64,000 nt of DNA from an uncultured Blautia sp. (GTDB lineage Bacteria; Bacillota; Clostridia; Lachnospirales; Lachnospiraceae). The DNA lies in NCBI GenBank assembly GCA_934424575.1, contig CAKRXU010000004.1, forward strand, positions 62,001 to 126,000, given 5' to 3'. Below the pieces are notes generated by a model, which did not search any database, had not been told where the DNA came from, and was given only the letters and a program-made list of their open reading frames with translations. Position numbers and translations under genes: made by a program. This document shows, in pieces, positions 1-8,119 of this stretch. Numbering within the stretch: the first letter of the stretch is position 1; the number at the start of each line of letters is the position of its first letter.

Positions 1-1
1 G

Positions 2-433
2 TCTGATTCCGAGATCGACAAAGCAGTCAAAGAAGCTGCTGAGTTCGAAGCTCAGGATAAGAAACGTAAAGAGGGAATCGACACAAGAAACAACGCAGAC
101 TCCATGGTATTCCAGGTTGAGAATGCACTCAAAGAAGCTGGCGACAAGATCGACGCTAACGACAAAGCAGCAGTTGAGACAGACCTGAACGCACTCAAAG
201 ATCTGCTTGCTCAGACAGCAAACGCAGAACTGACAGATGCTCAGATCGCAGACATCAAAGCAGCTCAGGAAAAGATGATGGAAAGTGCTCAGAAGCTTTT
301 CGCTAAAATGTATGAGCAGACACAGCAGGCAGGCGGCCAGGCTGGTCCGAACCCGGGAGCAGGCGCAGCTCAGGGTGGAAATGAAGCAGGCTATGGCGAT
401 GATGTTGTAGACGCTGACTACAAAGAAGTCTAA
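2..433 (+). CDS. dnaK: Chaperone DnaK, C-terminal fragment
   Basis: This is the 3' end of the Hsp70 chaperone gene; the reading frame is open from the window edge (frame 2) to TAA at 431-433. The visible part is the helical lid of the substrate-binding domain, with the typical stretch DTRNNADSMVFQVE followed by a charged helical region. It ends in a Gly/Ala/Gln-rich disordered tail and the acidic terminus DDVVDADYKEV, which matches the conserved Firmicute DnaK ending. The ATPase domain lies upstream of the window. The gene is followed by dnaJ, the usual heat-shock order, so hrcA and grpE are expected further upstream. DnaK works in the cytoplasm with DnaJ and GrpE on unfolded proteins. The identification is secure despite the truncation. 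Confidence 0.96.
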   Translation, partial: SDSEIDKAVKEAAEFEAQDKKRKEGIDTRNNADSMVFQVENALKEAGDKIDANDKAAVETDLNALKDLLAQTANAELTDAQIADIKAAQEKMMESAQKLFAKMYEQTQQAGGQAGPNPGAGAAQGGNEAGYGDDVVDADYKEV

Positions 434-475
434 ATAAAAGTTACTGAGAACCAGACAGTAAAGTAAAAATAATAA

Positions 476-510
476 GCCTCCGGCGCACACATTCCGTCTG
501 CGCGGGAGGC
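476..510 (+). promoter_or_regulatory. Stem-loop between dnaK and dnaJ
   Basis: The arms GCCTCC-G-GCGCA (476-487) and TGCGC-G-GGAGGC (499-510) form a strong G+C-rich hairpin with an 11-base loop. It is not followed by a run of T, so it is a poor intrinsic terminator. It may be an mRNA processing or stabilising element that lets dnaK be expressed more than dnaJ. A degenerate copy of the TTACTG...ACAGTAA palindrome lies just before it, at 440-463. Confidence 0.5.
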
Positions 511-562
511 ATCTTGGATATAAGAAAAATAAAACTAATAACACATATAGGAAAGAGAAAAG

Positions 563-1747
563 ATGGCTGATAAAAGAGATTACTATGAGGTCCTGGGTGT
601 CAGCAAGACTGCCAGTGAATCAGAACTGAAGAGCGCATACCGAAAATTAGCCAAGAAATATCACCCGGACGTAAACCCGGGAGATAAAGAAGCAGAGGCC
701 AAATTCAAAGAAGCAACAGAAGCATACAGTGTCTTAAGTGATGCAGACAAACGTAGACAGTACGACCAGTTTGGTCACGCTGCATTTGAGCAGGGCGGCG
801 GTGGAGCCGGCGGCTACGGTGGATTTGGCGGTTTCGATGGCGCAGATATGGGAGATATTTTTGGAGACATTTTCGGAGATCTGTTTGGAGGCGGCGGAAG
901 ACGCCGTGCCAACAACGGACCGATGAAAGGTGCCAATTTACGTGCCCGTGTAAATATTACTTTTGAAGAAGCTGTATTCGGCTGTGACAAAGAACTGGAG
1001 ATCGTGCTTAAGGACGAATGTACCACCTGTCATGGAACAGGAGCAAAACCAGGAACACAGCCAACTACCTGTCCGAAATGTAAAGGAGAAGGTCAGATCG
1101 TCTATACACAGCAGTCCATGTTTGGCATGGTCCGTAATGTACAGACCTGTCCGGACTGTAACGGATCTGGTAAGATCATCAAGGATAAATGCAGTGCCTG
1201 CCATGGAACAGGATATACTTCCGCACGTAAGAAGATCCAGGTTTCCATCCCGGCCGGTATCGACAACGGACAGAGCATCCGTATCCGTGATAAGGGTGAA
1301 CCAGGAACCAATGGCGGACCGAGAGGCGACCTTCTCGTAGAAGTAAATGTAGCACGTCACCCGATCTTCCAGAGACAGGATATGAATATCTTCTCTACCG
1401 CACCGCTGACTTATGCACAGGCAGCACTGGGTGGTGAGATCCATATAAATACTGTTGATGGTGACGTTGTATACGAAGTAAAACCAGGAACACAGACCGA
1501 CACACGTATCCGTCTCAAGGGTAAGGGTGTTCCATCCCTGAGAAACAAGAATGTCCGTGGTGACCACTACGTTACCCTGATCGTTCAGGTTCCGACCAAA
1601 CTCAATGAGGAAGCCAAAGAAGCACTCCGCAAGTTCGACGAAGCCTGCGGAAACGTCAACCTCGATGAGAAAAAAGGCGGTTCCGAGAAATCCGAAAAGA
1701 AGAAAAAGAGTTTTATGGATAAACTCAAAGAAACTTTTGAGGACTAA
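563..1747 (+). CDS. dnaJ: Chaperone protein DnaJ (type I Hsp40)
   Basis: Hsp40 co-chaperone that delivers unfolded clients to DnaK and stimulates its ATPase. The 394-residue product has the full type I layout: a J domain at residues 1-70 with the HPD motif at 34-36, a Gly/Phe-rich linker at about 77-125, a zinc-binding region from residue 153 with four CxxCxGxG repeats (CTTCHGTG, CPKCKGEG, CPDCNGSG, CSACHGTG), then the two beta-sandwich client-binding domains and a Lys-rich tail. The ATG follows an AGGAAAGAGAAAAG Shine-Dalgarno region. It sits 129 bases after dnaK and is closed by a terminator, so dnaK-dnaJ form the end of one heat-shock transcription unit. Length and motifs are normal for the family. 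Confidence 0.98.
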   Translation: MADKRDYYEVLGVSKTASESELKSAYRKLAKKYHPDVNPGDKEAEAKFKEATEAYSVLSDADKRRQYDQFGHAAFEQGGGGAGGYGGFGGFDGADMGDIFGDIFGDLFGGGGRRRANNGPMKGANLRARVNITFEEAVFGCDKELEIVLKDECTTCHGTGAKPGTQPTTCPKCKGEGQIVYTQQSMFGMVRNVQTCPDCNGSGKIIKDKCSACHGTGYTSARKKIQVSIPAGIDNGQSIRIRDKGEPGTNGGPRGDLLVEVNVARHPIFQRQDMNIFSTAPLTYAQAALGGEIHINTVDGDVVYEVKPGTQTDTRIRLKGKGVPSLRNKNVRGDHYVTLIVQVPTKLNEEAKEALRKFDEACGNVNLDEKKGGSEKSEKKKKSFMDKLKETFED

Positions 1748-1758
1748 AAAGTTTAAGG

Positions 1759-1787
1759 AAAAGAGGGTTTCCCTCTTTTCTTTTTTT
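1759..1787 (+). terminator. Rho-independent terminator after dnaJ
   Basis: A perfect 9-bp stem AAAAGAGGG/CCCTCTTTT with a TTT loop is followed by CTTTTTTT. It ends the dnaK-dnaJ unit about 110 bases before prmA. Confidence 0.9.
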
Positions 1788-1896
1788 GTGGTTTCATGTA
1801 TATTAGATACCAGGGTTAAAAGAACAAAAGCTTGCTGCGGAACAATCCGTAAGTATCGTAAAATTGTCGCATATAATAGACAGGAGATTAAAATAT

Positions 1897-2850
1897 ATGA
1901 AGTGGAATCGTTTTACCATTAAAACAAAAACAGAAGCAGAGGACATGATCATCTGCACACTGGCAGAGATCGGCGTAGAGGGTGCTGAGATCCAGGACCA
2001 TCAGCCGCTCACAGAAGAAGATAAAGCTCAGATGTTCGTTGATATCATGCCGGAAGGGCCGGCAGATGACGGGATCGCATATCTGAATTTTTATCTGGAA
2101 GAAGATGCCGACAAGGAGAGCATTCTTCGTGATGTAAGAAACGCACTGGAAGAACTGCGTACTTTCATGGACATCGGAGAAGGCACGATCGAAGAATCCG
2201 AGACAGAAGATAAGGACTGGATCAACAACTGGAAAGAATTTTTCCATCAGTTCTATGTAGATGATATCCTGATCGTTCCATCCTGGGAAGAAGTCAAAGA
2301 AGAAGATAAGGACAAAATGATCCTTCACATTGACCCGGGTACAGCATTTGGAACCGGTATGCACGAGACAACACAGCTCGTGATCCGTCAGCTCAAGAAA
2401 TATGTGACCCGCGGCGCAGAGATTCTCGATGTAGGAACAGGAAGCGGAATCCTTGGAATCACAGCCCTCAAACTCGGTGCAGGACATGTTGTCGGAACAG
2501 ACCTTGATCCATGTGCAGTTTCTGCTGTACAGGATAACAAAGAAGCAAACCAGATCGAAGATGATTCTTTTGATATGATGATCGGAAACATCATCGATGA
2601 CGTTGAAGTACAGAATGAAGTCGGATATGAGAGATACGATATCGTAGCTGCAAACATCCTTGCAGATGTTCTTGTTCCGCTGACACCGGTCATCGTTCAT
2701 CAGATGAAAAAAGGTGCATACTACATCACTTCCGGAATCCTTGATGTCAAGGAAGAAGTTGTCAGAGAAGCAGTAGAGAAAGCCGGTCTTACTCTGGTAG
2801 AAGTTACAAAGCAGGGCGAATGGGTCTGCGTAACTGCAAGAAAGGACTGA
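1897..2850 (+). CDS. prmA: Ribosomal protein L11 methyltransferase
   Basis: SAM-dependent enzyme that trimethylates ribosomal protein L11. The 317-residue protein has the PrmA N-terminal domain and then the Rossmann methyltransferase core: DPGTAFGTGMHETT from about residue 146, motif I LDVGTGSGILG from 177, and the catalytic-loop sequence VAANILADVL near 252. The ATG at 1897 is preferred because AGGAG lies 10 bases upstream and the protein then starts with MKWNRFTI, as in relatives; an in-frame GTG or ATG further upstream would only add an unconserved lead. It is followed after 4 bases by rsmE, a pairing seen widely in Firmicutes. The two genes probably form one ribosome-modification unit. 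Confidence 0.96.
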   Translation: MKWNRFTIKTKTEAEDMIICTLAEIGVEGAEIQDHQPLTEEDKAQMFVDIMPEGPADDGIAYLNFYLEEDADKESILRDVRNALEELRTFMDIGEGTIEESETEDKDWINNWKEFFHQFYVDDILIVPSWEEVKEEDKDKMILHIDPGTAFGTGMHETTQLVIRQLKKYVTRGAEILDVGTGSGILGITALKLGAGHVVGTDLDPCAVSAVQDNKEANQIEDDSFDMMIGNIIDDVEVQNEVGYERYDIVAANILADVLVPLTPVIVHQMKKGAYYITSGILDVKEEVVREAVEKAGLTLVEVTKQGEWVCVTARKD

Positions 2851-2854
2851 TCTC

Positions 2855-3598
2855 ATGCAGAGGTTTTTTGTAGAACCGCATCAGATTGATGAGGAAGCGC
2901 ACCAGATCCATATCACAGGGACCGATGTGAACCATATCGCCAATGTCCTTCGTATGAAACAGGGAGAGGAACTGTGGATCAGCGACGGCGGCAAATGTGA
3001 ATACCGCTGTACGATCGAGGCTTTTGAGCCGGACGAGGTGCTCCTTCACATCATTTATTCTCAGGAACCGGATTATGAGCTCCCAAGCAGGATTTATCTG
3101 TTCCAGGGCCTGCCGAAAGCGGATAAGATGGAACTGATCATACAGAAAGCAGTCGAGCTTGGCGCATACGAAGTCATTCCGGTGGAGACCAGACGCTGTG
3201 TCGTCAAACTGGATGGCAAAAAGGCCGCCAAAAAAGTCGACCGCTGGCAGCAGATTGCAGAGAGCGCGGCAAAGCAGTCCAAGCGAATGCTGATCCCGCA
3301 TGTACATGAGGTTATCACCTTTAAAGAAGCCCTGAAATATGCAGAATCCATGGATATCCGTCTGATCCCTTACGAACTTGCAAAGGGAATGCCAGAGACA
3401 AAGGAAATCCTTGCGGCGATAGAACCGGGACAGTCCATCGGGATCTTCATCGGACCGGAGGGCGGTTTCGAAGAAAAAGAAGTAAAAGCTGCGATCGAAG
3501 GAGGAGCGAAGCCGATCACCCTCGGACGACGGATCCTCCGCACAGAGACAGCAGGACTTGCGATTCTGTCTGTCCTCATGTTCCAGCTTGAAAATTAA
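2855..3598 (+). CDS. rsmE: 16S rRNA (uracil1498-N3)-methyltransferase
   Basis: SPOUT-class methyltransferase that makes m3U1498 in 16S rRNA of the small subunit. The 247-residue protein has the N-terminal PUA-like RNA-binding part (MQRFFVEP..., NHIANVLRMKQGEEL) and a C-terminal trefoil-knot domain. The knot carries the SAM-binding signatures IGPEGGFEEKEV and LGRRILRTETAGLAIL. It starts 4 bases after prmA, whose end supplies an upstream purine-rich region, so translation is probably coupled. Length and motifs are typical, and no anomaly was seen. Confidence 0.96.
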   Translation: MQRFFVEPHQIDEEAHQIHITGTDVNHIANVLRMKQGEELWISDGGKCEYRCTIEAFEPDEVLLHIIYSQEPDYELPSRIYLFQGLPKADKMELIIQKAVELGAYEVIPVETRRCVVKLDGKKAAKKVDRWQQIAESAAKQSKRMLIPHVHEVITFKEALKYAESMDIRLIPYELAKGMPETKEILAAIEPGQSIGIFIGPEGGFEEKEVKAAIEGGAKPITLGRRILRTETAGLAILSVLMFQLEN

Positions 3599-3625
3599 TA
3601 CGGATACAATAATAAAGAGGAAATT

Positions 3626-4780
3626 ATGGAAGTTTATTTTGATAATTCCGCCACCACCAGATGTTACGATTCCGTCAAAGATATCGTAGTAAAGACCATG
3701 ACAGAGGACTTCGGAAATCCATCTGCCATGCATCTCAAGGGTGTAGATGCGGAGAAATATGTAAAAGAAGCAACAAAGACGATCGCCGGAATCCTGAAAG
3801 TACAGGAAAAAGAGATCCTGTTTACTTCTGGTGGTACAGAGTCTGACAACCTTGCACTCATCGGTGGTGCAATGGCAAATAAACGAAACGGAAACCACAT
3901 TATCATCACATCTGTAGAGCATGCGGCAGTCAGCCAGCCGGCATTATACCTTCAGGAACAGGGATTTGAGATCACCTACCTCCCGGTAGACGCACAGGGC
4001 AGAGTGAAGATGGAAGCACTGGAAGCCGTTCTGAGACCAGATACGATCATGGTATCCACCATGCTTGTAAATAACGAAGTTGGTGCAGTGATGCCGGTTG
4101 AGGAGATAGCAAAGCTGGTTCACGAAAAGAGCCCAAAGGCACTCTATCATGTAGATGCGATCCAAGGATTCGGCAAATACCGCATCTATCCGAAAAAAAT
4201 GGGAATCGACCTTCTTGCAGTCAGCGGACACAAGATCCACGGACCGAAAGGAATCGGTTTCCTGTACATCAATGAGAAAGTTAAGATCATCCCGCAGATC
4301 CTTGGCGGCGGTCAGCAGAGCGGTATGCGTTCAGGAACCGACAACGTACCTGGAATCGCCGGACTTGGTGTGGCAGCTGGACAGATCTACAAGAATCTGG
4401 ATGAGAATGTAGAGCATATGTATCAGCTCAAAGAACACATTGCAGAGGGACTTTCCCAGATCGAAGACATCCGCATCAACGGAATGCCGCTCCGTGAGGG
4501 TGCACCGCAGATCTTAAGCATCAGCGTGATGGGCGTTCGAAGCGAAGTGCTGCTTCATTCCCTGGAAGATAAGGGAATCTACATCTCCGCAGGAAGCGCA
4601 TGCTCCAGCCACAAGAGAAAACCAAGCGCAACTTTAAGTGCCATGGGAATGTCCAAGGACCAGATCGAAAGCACTGTGCGTTTAAGTTTCTGCGAAGAAA
4701 ACACCATCGAAGAAGCAGATTATTTCCTGGAAACCATGAAAACTCTGGTTCCGATGCTCAGACGATATTCAAGAAAATAA
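3626..4780 (+). CDS. nifS: Cysteine desulfurase (NifS/IscS family)
   Basis: PLP enzyme that removes sulfur from L-cysteine and passes it on as persulfide. The 384-residue protein begins with YFDNSATT and carries the PLP-binding lysine in SGHKIHGPKG (K203) and the persulfide-forming cysteine in SAGSACSSHK (C326). The long loop around this Cys resembles the IscS/NifS group I rather than SufS. An AAAGAGG ribosome-binding site precedes the ATG. thiI follows after 14 bases, as in Bacillus nifZ-thiI, so the likely job is sulfur donation to ThiI for 4-thiouridine in tRNA. A general role in Fe-S cluster assembly cannot be excluded from sequence alone. Confidence 0.93.
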   Translation: MEVYFDNSATTRCYDSVKDIVVKTMTEDFGNPSAMHLKGVDAEKYVKEATKTIAGILKVQEKEILFTSGGTESDNLALIGGAMANKRNGNHIIITSVEHAAVSQPALYLQEQGFEITYLPVDAQGRVKMEALEAVLRPDTIMVSTMLVNNEVGAVMPVEEIAKLVHEKSPKALYHVDAIQGFGKYRIYPKKMGIDLLAVSGHKIHGPKGIGFLYINEKVKIIPQILGGGQQSGMRSGTDNVPGIAGLGVAAGQIYKNLDENVEHMYQLKEHIAEGLSQIEDIRINGMPLREGAPQILSISVMGVRSEVLLHSLEDKGIYISAGSACSSHKRKPSATLSAMGMSKDQIESTVRLSFCEENTIEEADYFLETMKTLVPMLRRYSRK

Positions 4781-4794
4781 TCAGGAGGAACAGT

Positions 4795-5976
4795 ATGATA
4801 TTTCATGCATTTTTGATCAAATATGCAGAGATCGCCATCAAGGGAAAAAACAGATATCTTTTTGAAGATGCCCTTGTAAAGCAGATGAAACTGGCTCTGG
4901 AGCCGGTAGAAGGCGAATTTACAGTAACCAAGGAACAGGGCCGTGTATATGTGTTCTGTCCGGAGAAATATGATTTTGACGAGGCTGTGGAGGCTCTGCA
5001 GCGAGTATTTGGTATCGTAGGTATCAGCCCGGTCGTGATCTACGAAGATCAGGGATTTGACCAGATGGCAAAAGATGTCGTATCTTATATGGAAGCAAGA
5101 TACCCGGGATATTCCGGAAGCTTCAAAGTCTACACAAGAAGAGCCAAGAAATCCTACCCGATCACTTCCATGGAAGTCAGCGCAGGAATCGGAGAAAAGA
5201 TCCTGGATGCATTCCCGGAGGCATCTGTAGATGTACATCATCCGGAAATGACACTGTCCGTAGAGATCCGTGACAAGATCTATGTATATTCCGAGACTCT
5301 TCCAGGACCGGGAGGAATGCCGATCGGAACAAACGGCAAGGCAATGCTCCTTCTTTCCGGCGGTATCGACAGCCCTGTTGCCGGCTACATGATCGCAAAA
5401 CGTGGTGTCAAGATCGAAGCTGTTTATTTCCACGCTCCGCCGTACACCAGCGAGCGTGCAAAACAGAAAGTTGTAGATCTTGCAAAACTGGTAGCACGCT
5501 ACAGCGGACCGATCCGTCTGCACGTGGTCAATTTTACAGATATCCAGCTTTATATTTACGATCAGTGCCCGCATGAAGAACTGACGATCATCATGCGCCG
5601 TTACATGATGCGTATCGCAGAGCATTTTGCACGCAAGGATAAATGCCTTGGTCTGATCACAGGAGAGAGTATCGGACAGGTAGCGAGCCAGACCTTACAG
5701 AGTCTTGCTGCAACAGATGAAGCATGCGAGCTTCCTGTATACCGTCCGGTTATCGGATTCGACAAGGAGGAGATCGTTCAGATTTCCAGAAAAATCAACA
5801 CATTCGAGACTTCTATCCAGCCGTTCGAAGACTGCTGTACGATTTTTGTTGCAAAACATCCTGTAACAAAACCAAACCTCAAAGTGATCCGCAGATCCGA
5901 GGAGAAACTGAACGAGAAGATCGACCAGCTGATGGAAGAAGCACTGGCCACAATAGAAATCATCGAAATCCAGTAA
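4795..5976 (+). CDS. thiI: tRNA 4-thiouridine synthase ThiI
   Basis: Uses sulfur from the neighbouring cysteine desulfurase and ATP to make 4-thiouridine at position 8 of tRNA; in some bacteria it also serves thiamine synthesis. The 393-residue protein has an N-terminal ferredoxin-like plus THUMP RNA-binding region (to about residue 170) and a PP-loop ATPase domain with SGGIDS at 188-193. It also has the GESIGQVASQTLQ motif and the EDCCTIFVAKHP segment. It ends without the C-terminal rhodanese domain of the E. coli enzyme, which is normal for Firmicutes. The ATG at 4795 was chosen because AGGAGG lies at 4783-4788; longer versions of the frame run back through nifS and have no family similarity. 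Confidence 0.96.
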   Translation: MIFHAFLIKYAEIAIKGKNRYLFEDALVKQMKLALEPVEGEFTVTKEQGRVYVFCPEKYDFDEAVEALQRVFGIVGISPVVIYEDQGFDQMAKDVVSYMEARYPGYSGSFKVYTRRAKKSYPITSMEVSAGIGEKILDAFPEASVDVHHPEMTLSVEIRDKIYVYSETLPGPGGMPIGTNGKAMLLLSGGIDSPVAGYMIAKRGVKIEAVYFHAPPYTSERAKQKVVDLAKLVARYSGPIRLHVVNFTDIQLYIYDQCPHEELTIIMRRYMMRIAEHFARKDKCLGLITGESIGQVASQTLQSLAATDEACELPVYRPVIGFDKEEIVQISRKINTFETSIQPFEDCCTIFVAKHPVTKPNLKVIRRSEEKLNEKIDQLMEEALATIEIIEIQ

Positions 5977-5988
5977 AAAAGCAAAATA

Positions 5989-6027
5989 AAAACAGCTTCA
6001 TATGTGGTCACACAATGAAGCTGTTTT
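5989..6027. terminator. Bidirectional terminator between thiI and the HPr-like gene
   Basis: The 13-bp arms AAAACAGCTTCAT (5989-6001) and ATGAAGCTGTTTT (6015-6027) form a perfect stem. T-rich sequence follows on the minus strand and a TTTT tail on the plus strand. It can end both thiI and the convergent HPr-like gene. Confidence 0.8.
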
Positions 6028-6068
6028 AAAATCTGGTATGTCCGGTCAGAAACCGGCACGATGCAGGA

Positions 6069-6305
6069 TCACTCAATAACATATGGCTCAACAACAGCCA
6101 GGATTGTATCGAGAGCACTTCCCTCTGCGTGGATGTTCAGGTTGATCGGTTTGGAAAGATCCAGACTGAAGATACCCATGATAGATTTGGCATCGATCAC
6201 ATATCTTCCGGAAACCAGATCAAAATCGCAGTCGAATTTGCTGATCTCGTTCACAAATGCCTTCACTTTATCGATTGAGTTCAGAGAAATCTTTAATGTT
6301 TTCAT
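6069..6305 (-). CDS. HPr/Crh-like protein lacking the phosphocarrier histidine
   Basis: A 78-residue protein of the HPr fold. The regulatory-serine region is clear: DAKSIMGIFSLDL aligns with the HPr motif around Ser46, making S41 the equivalent serine. Working back from there, the SKFDCDFDL stretch aligns with HPr SKYDADVNL, but the active-site GIHARPA is replaced by NSIDKVK. The only histidine in the protein (H59) is in the wrong place. It therefore cannot act as a PTS phosphocarrier, and it resembles Crh, a regulator phosphorylated by HPr kinase that assists CcpA. The start is set by AAAGGAGG about 8 bases upstream. It is transcribed alone from its own promoter. The family call is firm; the Crh-like role is inferred. 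Confidence 0.85.
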   Translation of the reverse strand: MKTLKISLNSIDKVKAFVNEISKFDCDFDLVSGRYVIDAKSIMGIFSLDLSKPINLNIHAEGSALDTILAVVEPYVIE

Positions 6306-6335
6306 TATGATAAATCCTCCTTTATTATTAGTCAG

Positions 6336-6353
6336 GTTACTGTGAACAGTAAC
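6336..6353. repeat. Perfect palindrome in the 5' UTR of the HPr-like gene (copy of a dispersed element)
   Basis: GTTACTGT-GA-ACAGTAAC is a perfect 8-bp inverted repeat. It lies between the predicted start of transcription and the ribosome-binding site of the minus-strand gene. Related copies with longer centres occur at 26505-26535 and 58665-58695, and a degraded one at 440-463. Confidence 0.7.
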
Positions 6354-6366
6354 TCTTTCACCAGTA

Positions 6367-6395
6367 ATCTTACCTGTACCCCCTGAAAAAGTCAA
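6367..6395 (-). promoter_or_regulatory. Sigma-A promoter of the HPr-like gene
   Basis: On the minus strand, TTGACT (6395-6390), a 17-base spacer and TAAGAT (6372-6367) form a good housekeeping promoter. It lies about 60 bases upstream of the start codon. Confidence 0.75.
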
Positions 6396-6477
6396 GGGAA
6401 AATATAATGAAATTTCAATGAAAAACATAACAAAGTCTGAAAAAATAAAACAACTAAAAGAATGATCGAGGTAAAAT

Positions 6478-7809
6478 ATGAGTAAAAAAGTTGCCCTTCA
6501 CAACCTGGGCTGCAAAGTAAATGCATACGAAGTAGAGGCCATGCAGCAGCTTCTGGAAAAAGCAGGATATGAGATCGTTCCTTTTGAAGAAGGGGCGGAT
6601 ATTTATCTGATCAATACCTGCACAGTCACTAATATCGCAGACCGCAAATCCAGACAGATGCTCCACAAAGCCAAAAAAATGAATCCGGATGCCATTGTCG
6701 TGGCAACAGGATGTTATGTCCAGACAGATACACAGAAACTGGAGGCGGACAGTGCTGTGGACCTGATCCTTGGAAACAACCAGAAGAAACAGATCGTAGA
6801 GGCTCTCGAGGAATACGAAAAAGAACATGCCAAGAAGGTAAAGGTCATCGAGATCAACAAGACAAAGGAATACGAGGAGCTTTCCATCGGTTACACCGCA
6901 GAACATGTACGTGCCTATATCAAAGTCCAGGACGGATGCAACCAGTTCTGTACTTACTGTATCATCCCGTATGCAAGAGGCCGTGTGCGCAGCAGAAAGA
7001 TCGCAGAGGTTCTTGAGGAAGTACGTACCCTTGCGGCAAGAGGTTACAAAGAAGTTGTCCTTACAGGAATCCATTTGAGCTCCTATGGATTGGATTTCCC
7101 GAAGGAAGAAAGAGAAAGTCTCCTGTCACTGATCCAGGCAGTGCATGAAGTGGATGGGATTGCCCGGATCCGTCTGGGATCACTGGAACCACGTATCATC
7201 ACGGAAGAATTCATGGAGGGGATCTCCGCTCTTCCGAAGGTATGCCCGCATTTCCACCTTTCCCTGCAGAGCGGCTGTGACAAGACCCTCAAGAACATGA
7301 ACCGCAGATACAGCGCACCGGAATATGCAGAGAAATGTGAGCTGATCCGCAAGTTCTATCCGGCGCCGGCACTGACAACAGATGTGATCGTAGGCTTCCC
7401 GATGGAGACAGAAGAAGACTTTGAAGATTCCTATGAATTTGTAAAAAATATTCATTTCTATGAAACACATATCTTCAAATATTCCAGAAGACAGGGAACC
7501 AAAGCTGCAGCCATGGACGGACAGCTTACAGAAGCAGTCAAGGCACAGCGAAGTGAAAAAATGCTGAAACTGCATGAGATCCGTGCAAAAGAATACGAGA
7601 CCTCCATGATCGGCAGGACTCTGGAGCTGCTCCTTGAAGAAGAAGTGGAGATTGGCGGTAAAACCTATTTTATGGCGCACAGCAAAGAATATGTACGTGC
7701 AGTCATCGAGAAGACAGATGCACACAAAGTCAACGATCTCGTAAAGGCAAAAGCAGTTGATTTTGCAGATGAGCATGTGCTTCTTGCAATTTGTGAAGAT
7801 TTATATTAA
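6478..7809 (+). CDS. mtaB: tRNA (t6A37-C2)-methylthiotransferase MtaB
   Basis: Radical SAM enzyme that converts t6A to ms2t6A at position 37 of tRNAs reading ANN codons. The 443-residue protein shows the three N-terminal cluster cysteines (GCKVNAYE, NTCTVTN, ATGCYVQ) and the radical SAM motif CNQFCTYC followed by IIPYARG. It also has VLTGIHLSSYG and a C-terminal TRAM RNA-binding domain (about residues 375-440). The GCKVN form at the first cysteine is typical of MtaB rather than MiaB or RimO. The gene starts at an ATG with GAGGTAAA upstream, and leads the ireB-ruvX-yrzB group after a 36-base gap. No anomaly was seen. Confidence 0.95.
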   Translation: MSKKVALHNLGCKVNAYEVEAMQQLLEKAGYEIVPFEEGADIYLINTCTVTNIADRKSRQMLHKAKKMNPDAIVVATGCYVQTDTQKLEADSAVDLILGNNQKKQIVEALEEYEKEHAKKVKVIEINKTKEYEELSIGYTAEHVRAYIKVQDGCNQFCTYCIIPYARGRVRSRKIAEVLEEVRTLAARGYKEVVLTGIHLSSYGLDFPKEERESLLSLIQAVHEVDGIARIRLGSLEPRIITEEFMEGISALPKVCPHFHLSLQSGCDKTLKNMNRRYSAPEYAEKCELIRKFYPAPALTTDVIVGFPMETEEDFEDSYEFVKNIHFYETHIFKYSRRQGTKAAAMDGQLTEAVKAQRSEKMLKLHEIRAKEYETSMIGRTLELLLEEEVEIGGKTYFMAHSKEYVRAVIEKTDAHKVNDLVKAKAVDFADEHVLLAICEDLY

Positions 7810-7845
7810 AATAAAAAAGAAATCTTATTAAGGACGTGAGAGAAA

Positions 7846-8118
7846 ATGGCAGAAAACAATTTAGGAAATACACAATATTTCAGAACCAAACCGGATCAGG
7901 AACTGGAAGTAAAGGAAGTCCTGGACCTGGTTTACAACGCAATGGATGAGAAGGGATATAATCCGGTCAATCAGATCGTAGGTTATATTATGTCCGGTGA
8001 TCCGACTTACATCACCAGCCACAAAGGCGCCAGAAGCATGATCATGAAAGTTGAGAGAGATGAACTGGTAGAGGAACTGTTAAACGAGTATATCAAGAAC
8101 AAATCCTGGGAACGTTAG
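7846..8118 (+). CDS. ireB: IreB family regulatory phosphoprotein (UPF0297)
   Basis: Small 90-residue cytoplasmic protein of the UPF0297/YrzL family. In enterococci, IreB is phosphorylated on N-terminal threonines by the PASTA kinase IreK and negatively controls cephalosporin resistance. Here the conserved N-terminal NTQYFRTK contains threonines in the matching area, and the core GYNPVNQIVGYIMSGDPTYI is the family signature. It has an AAGGACGTGAG ribosome-binding site and ends one base before ruvX. That is the same order as Bacillus yrzL-yrrK-yrzB. The regulatory role is known from relatives and is inferred here. Confidence 0.95.
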   Translation: MAENNLGNTQYFRTKPDQELEVKEVLDLVYNAMDEKGYNPVNQIVGYIMSGDPTYITSHKGARSMIMKVERDELVEELLNEYIKNKSWER

Positions 8119-8119
8119 T

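Noticed and set aside
440..463. Fourth copy of the TTACTGT palindrome between dnaK and dnaJ
   Set aside because: The left arm reads TTACTGAG and the pairing is broken, so it is only mentioned as a degraded relative and not annotated as a repeat copy.
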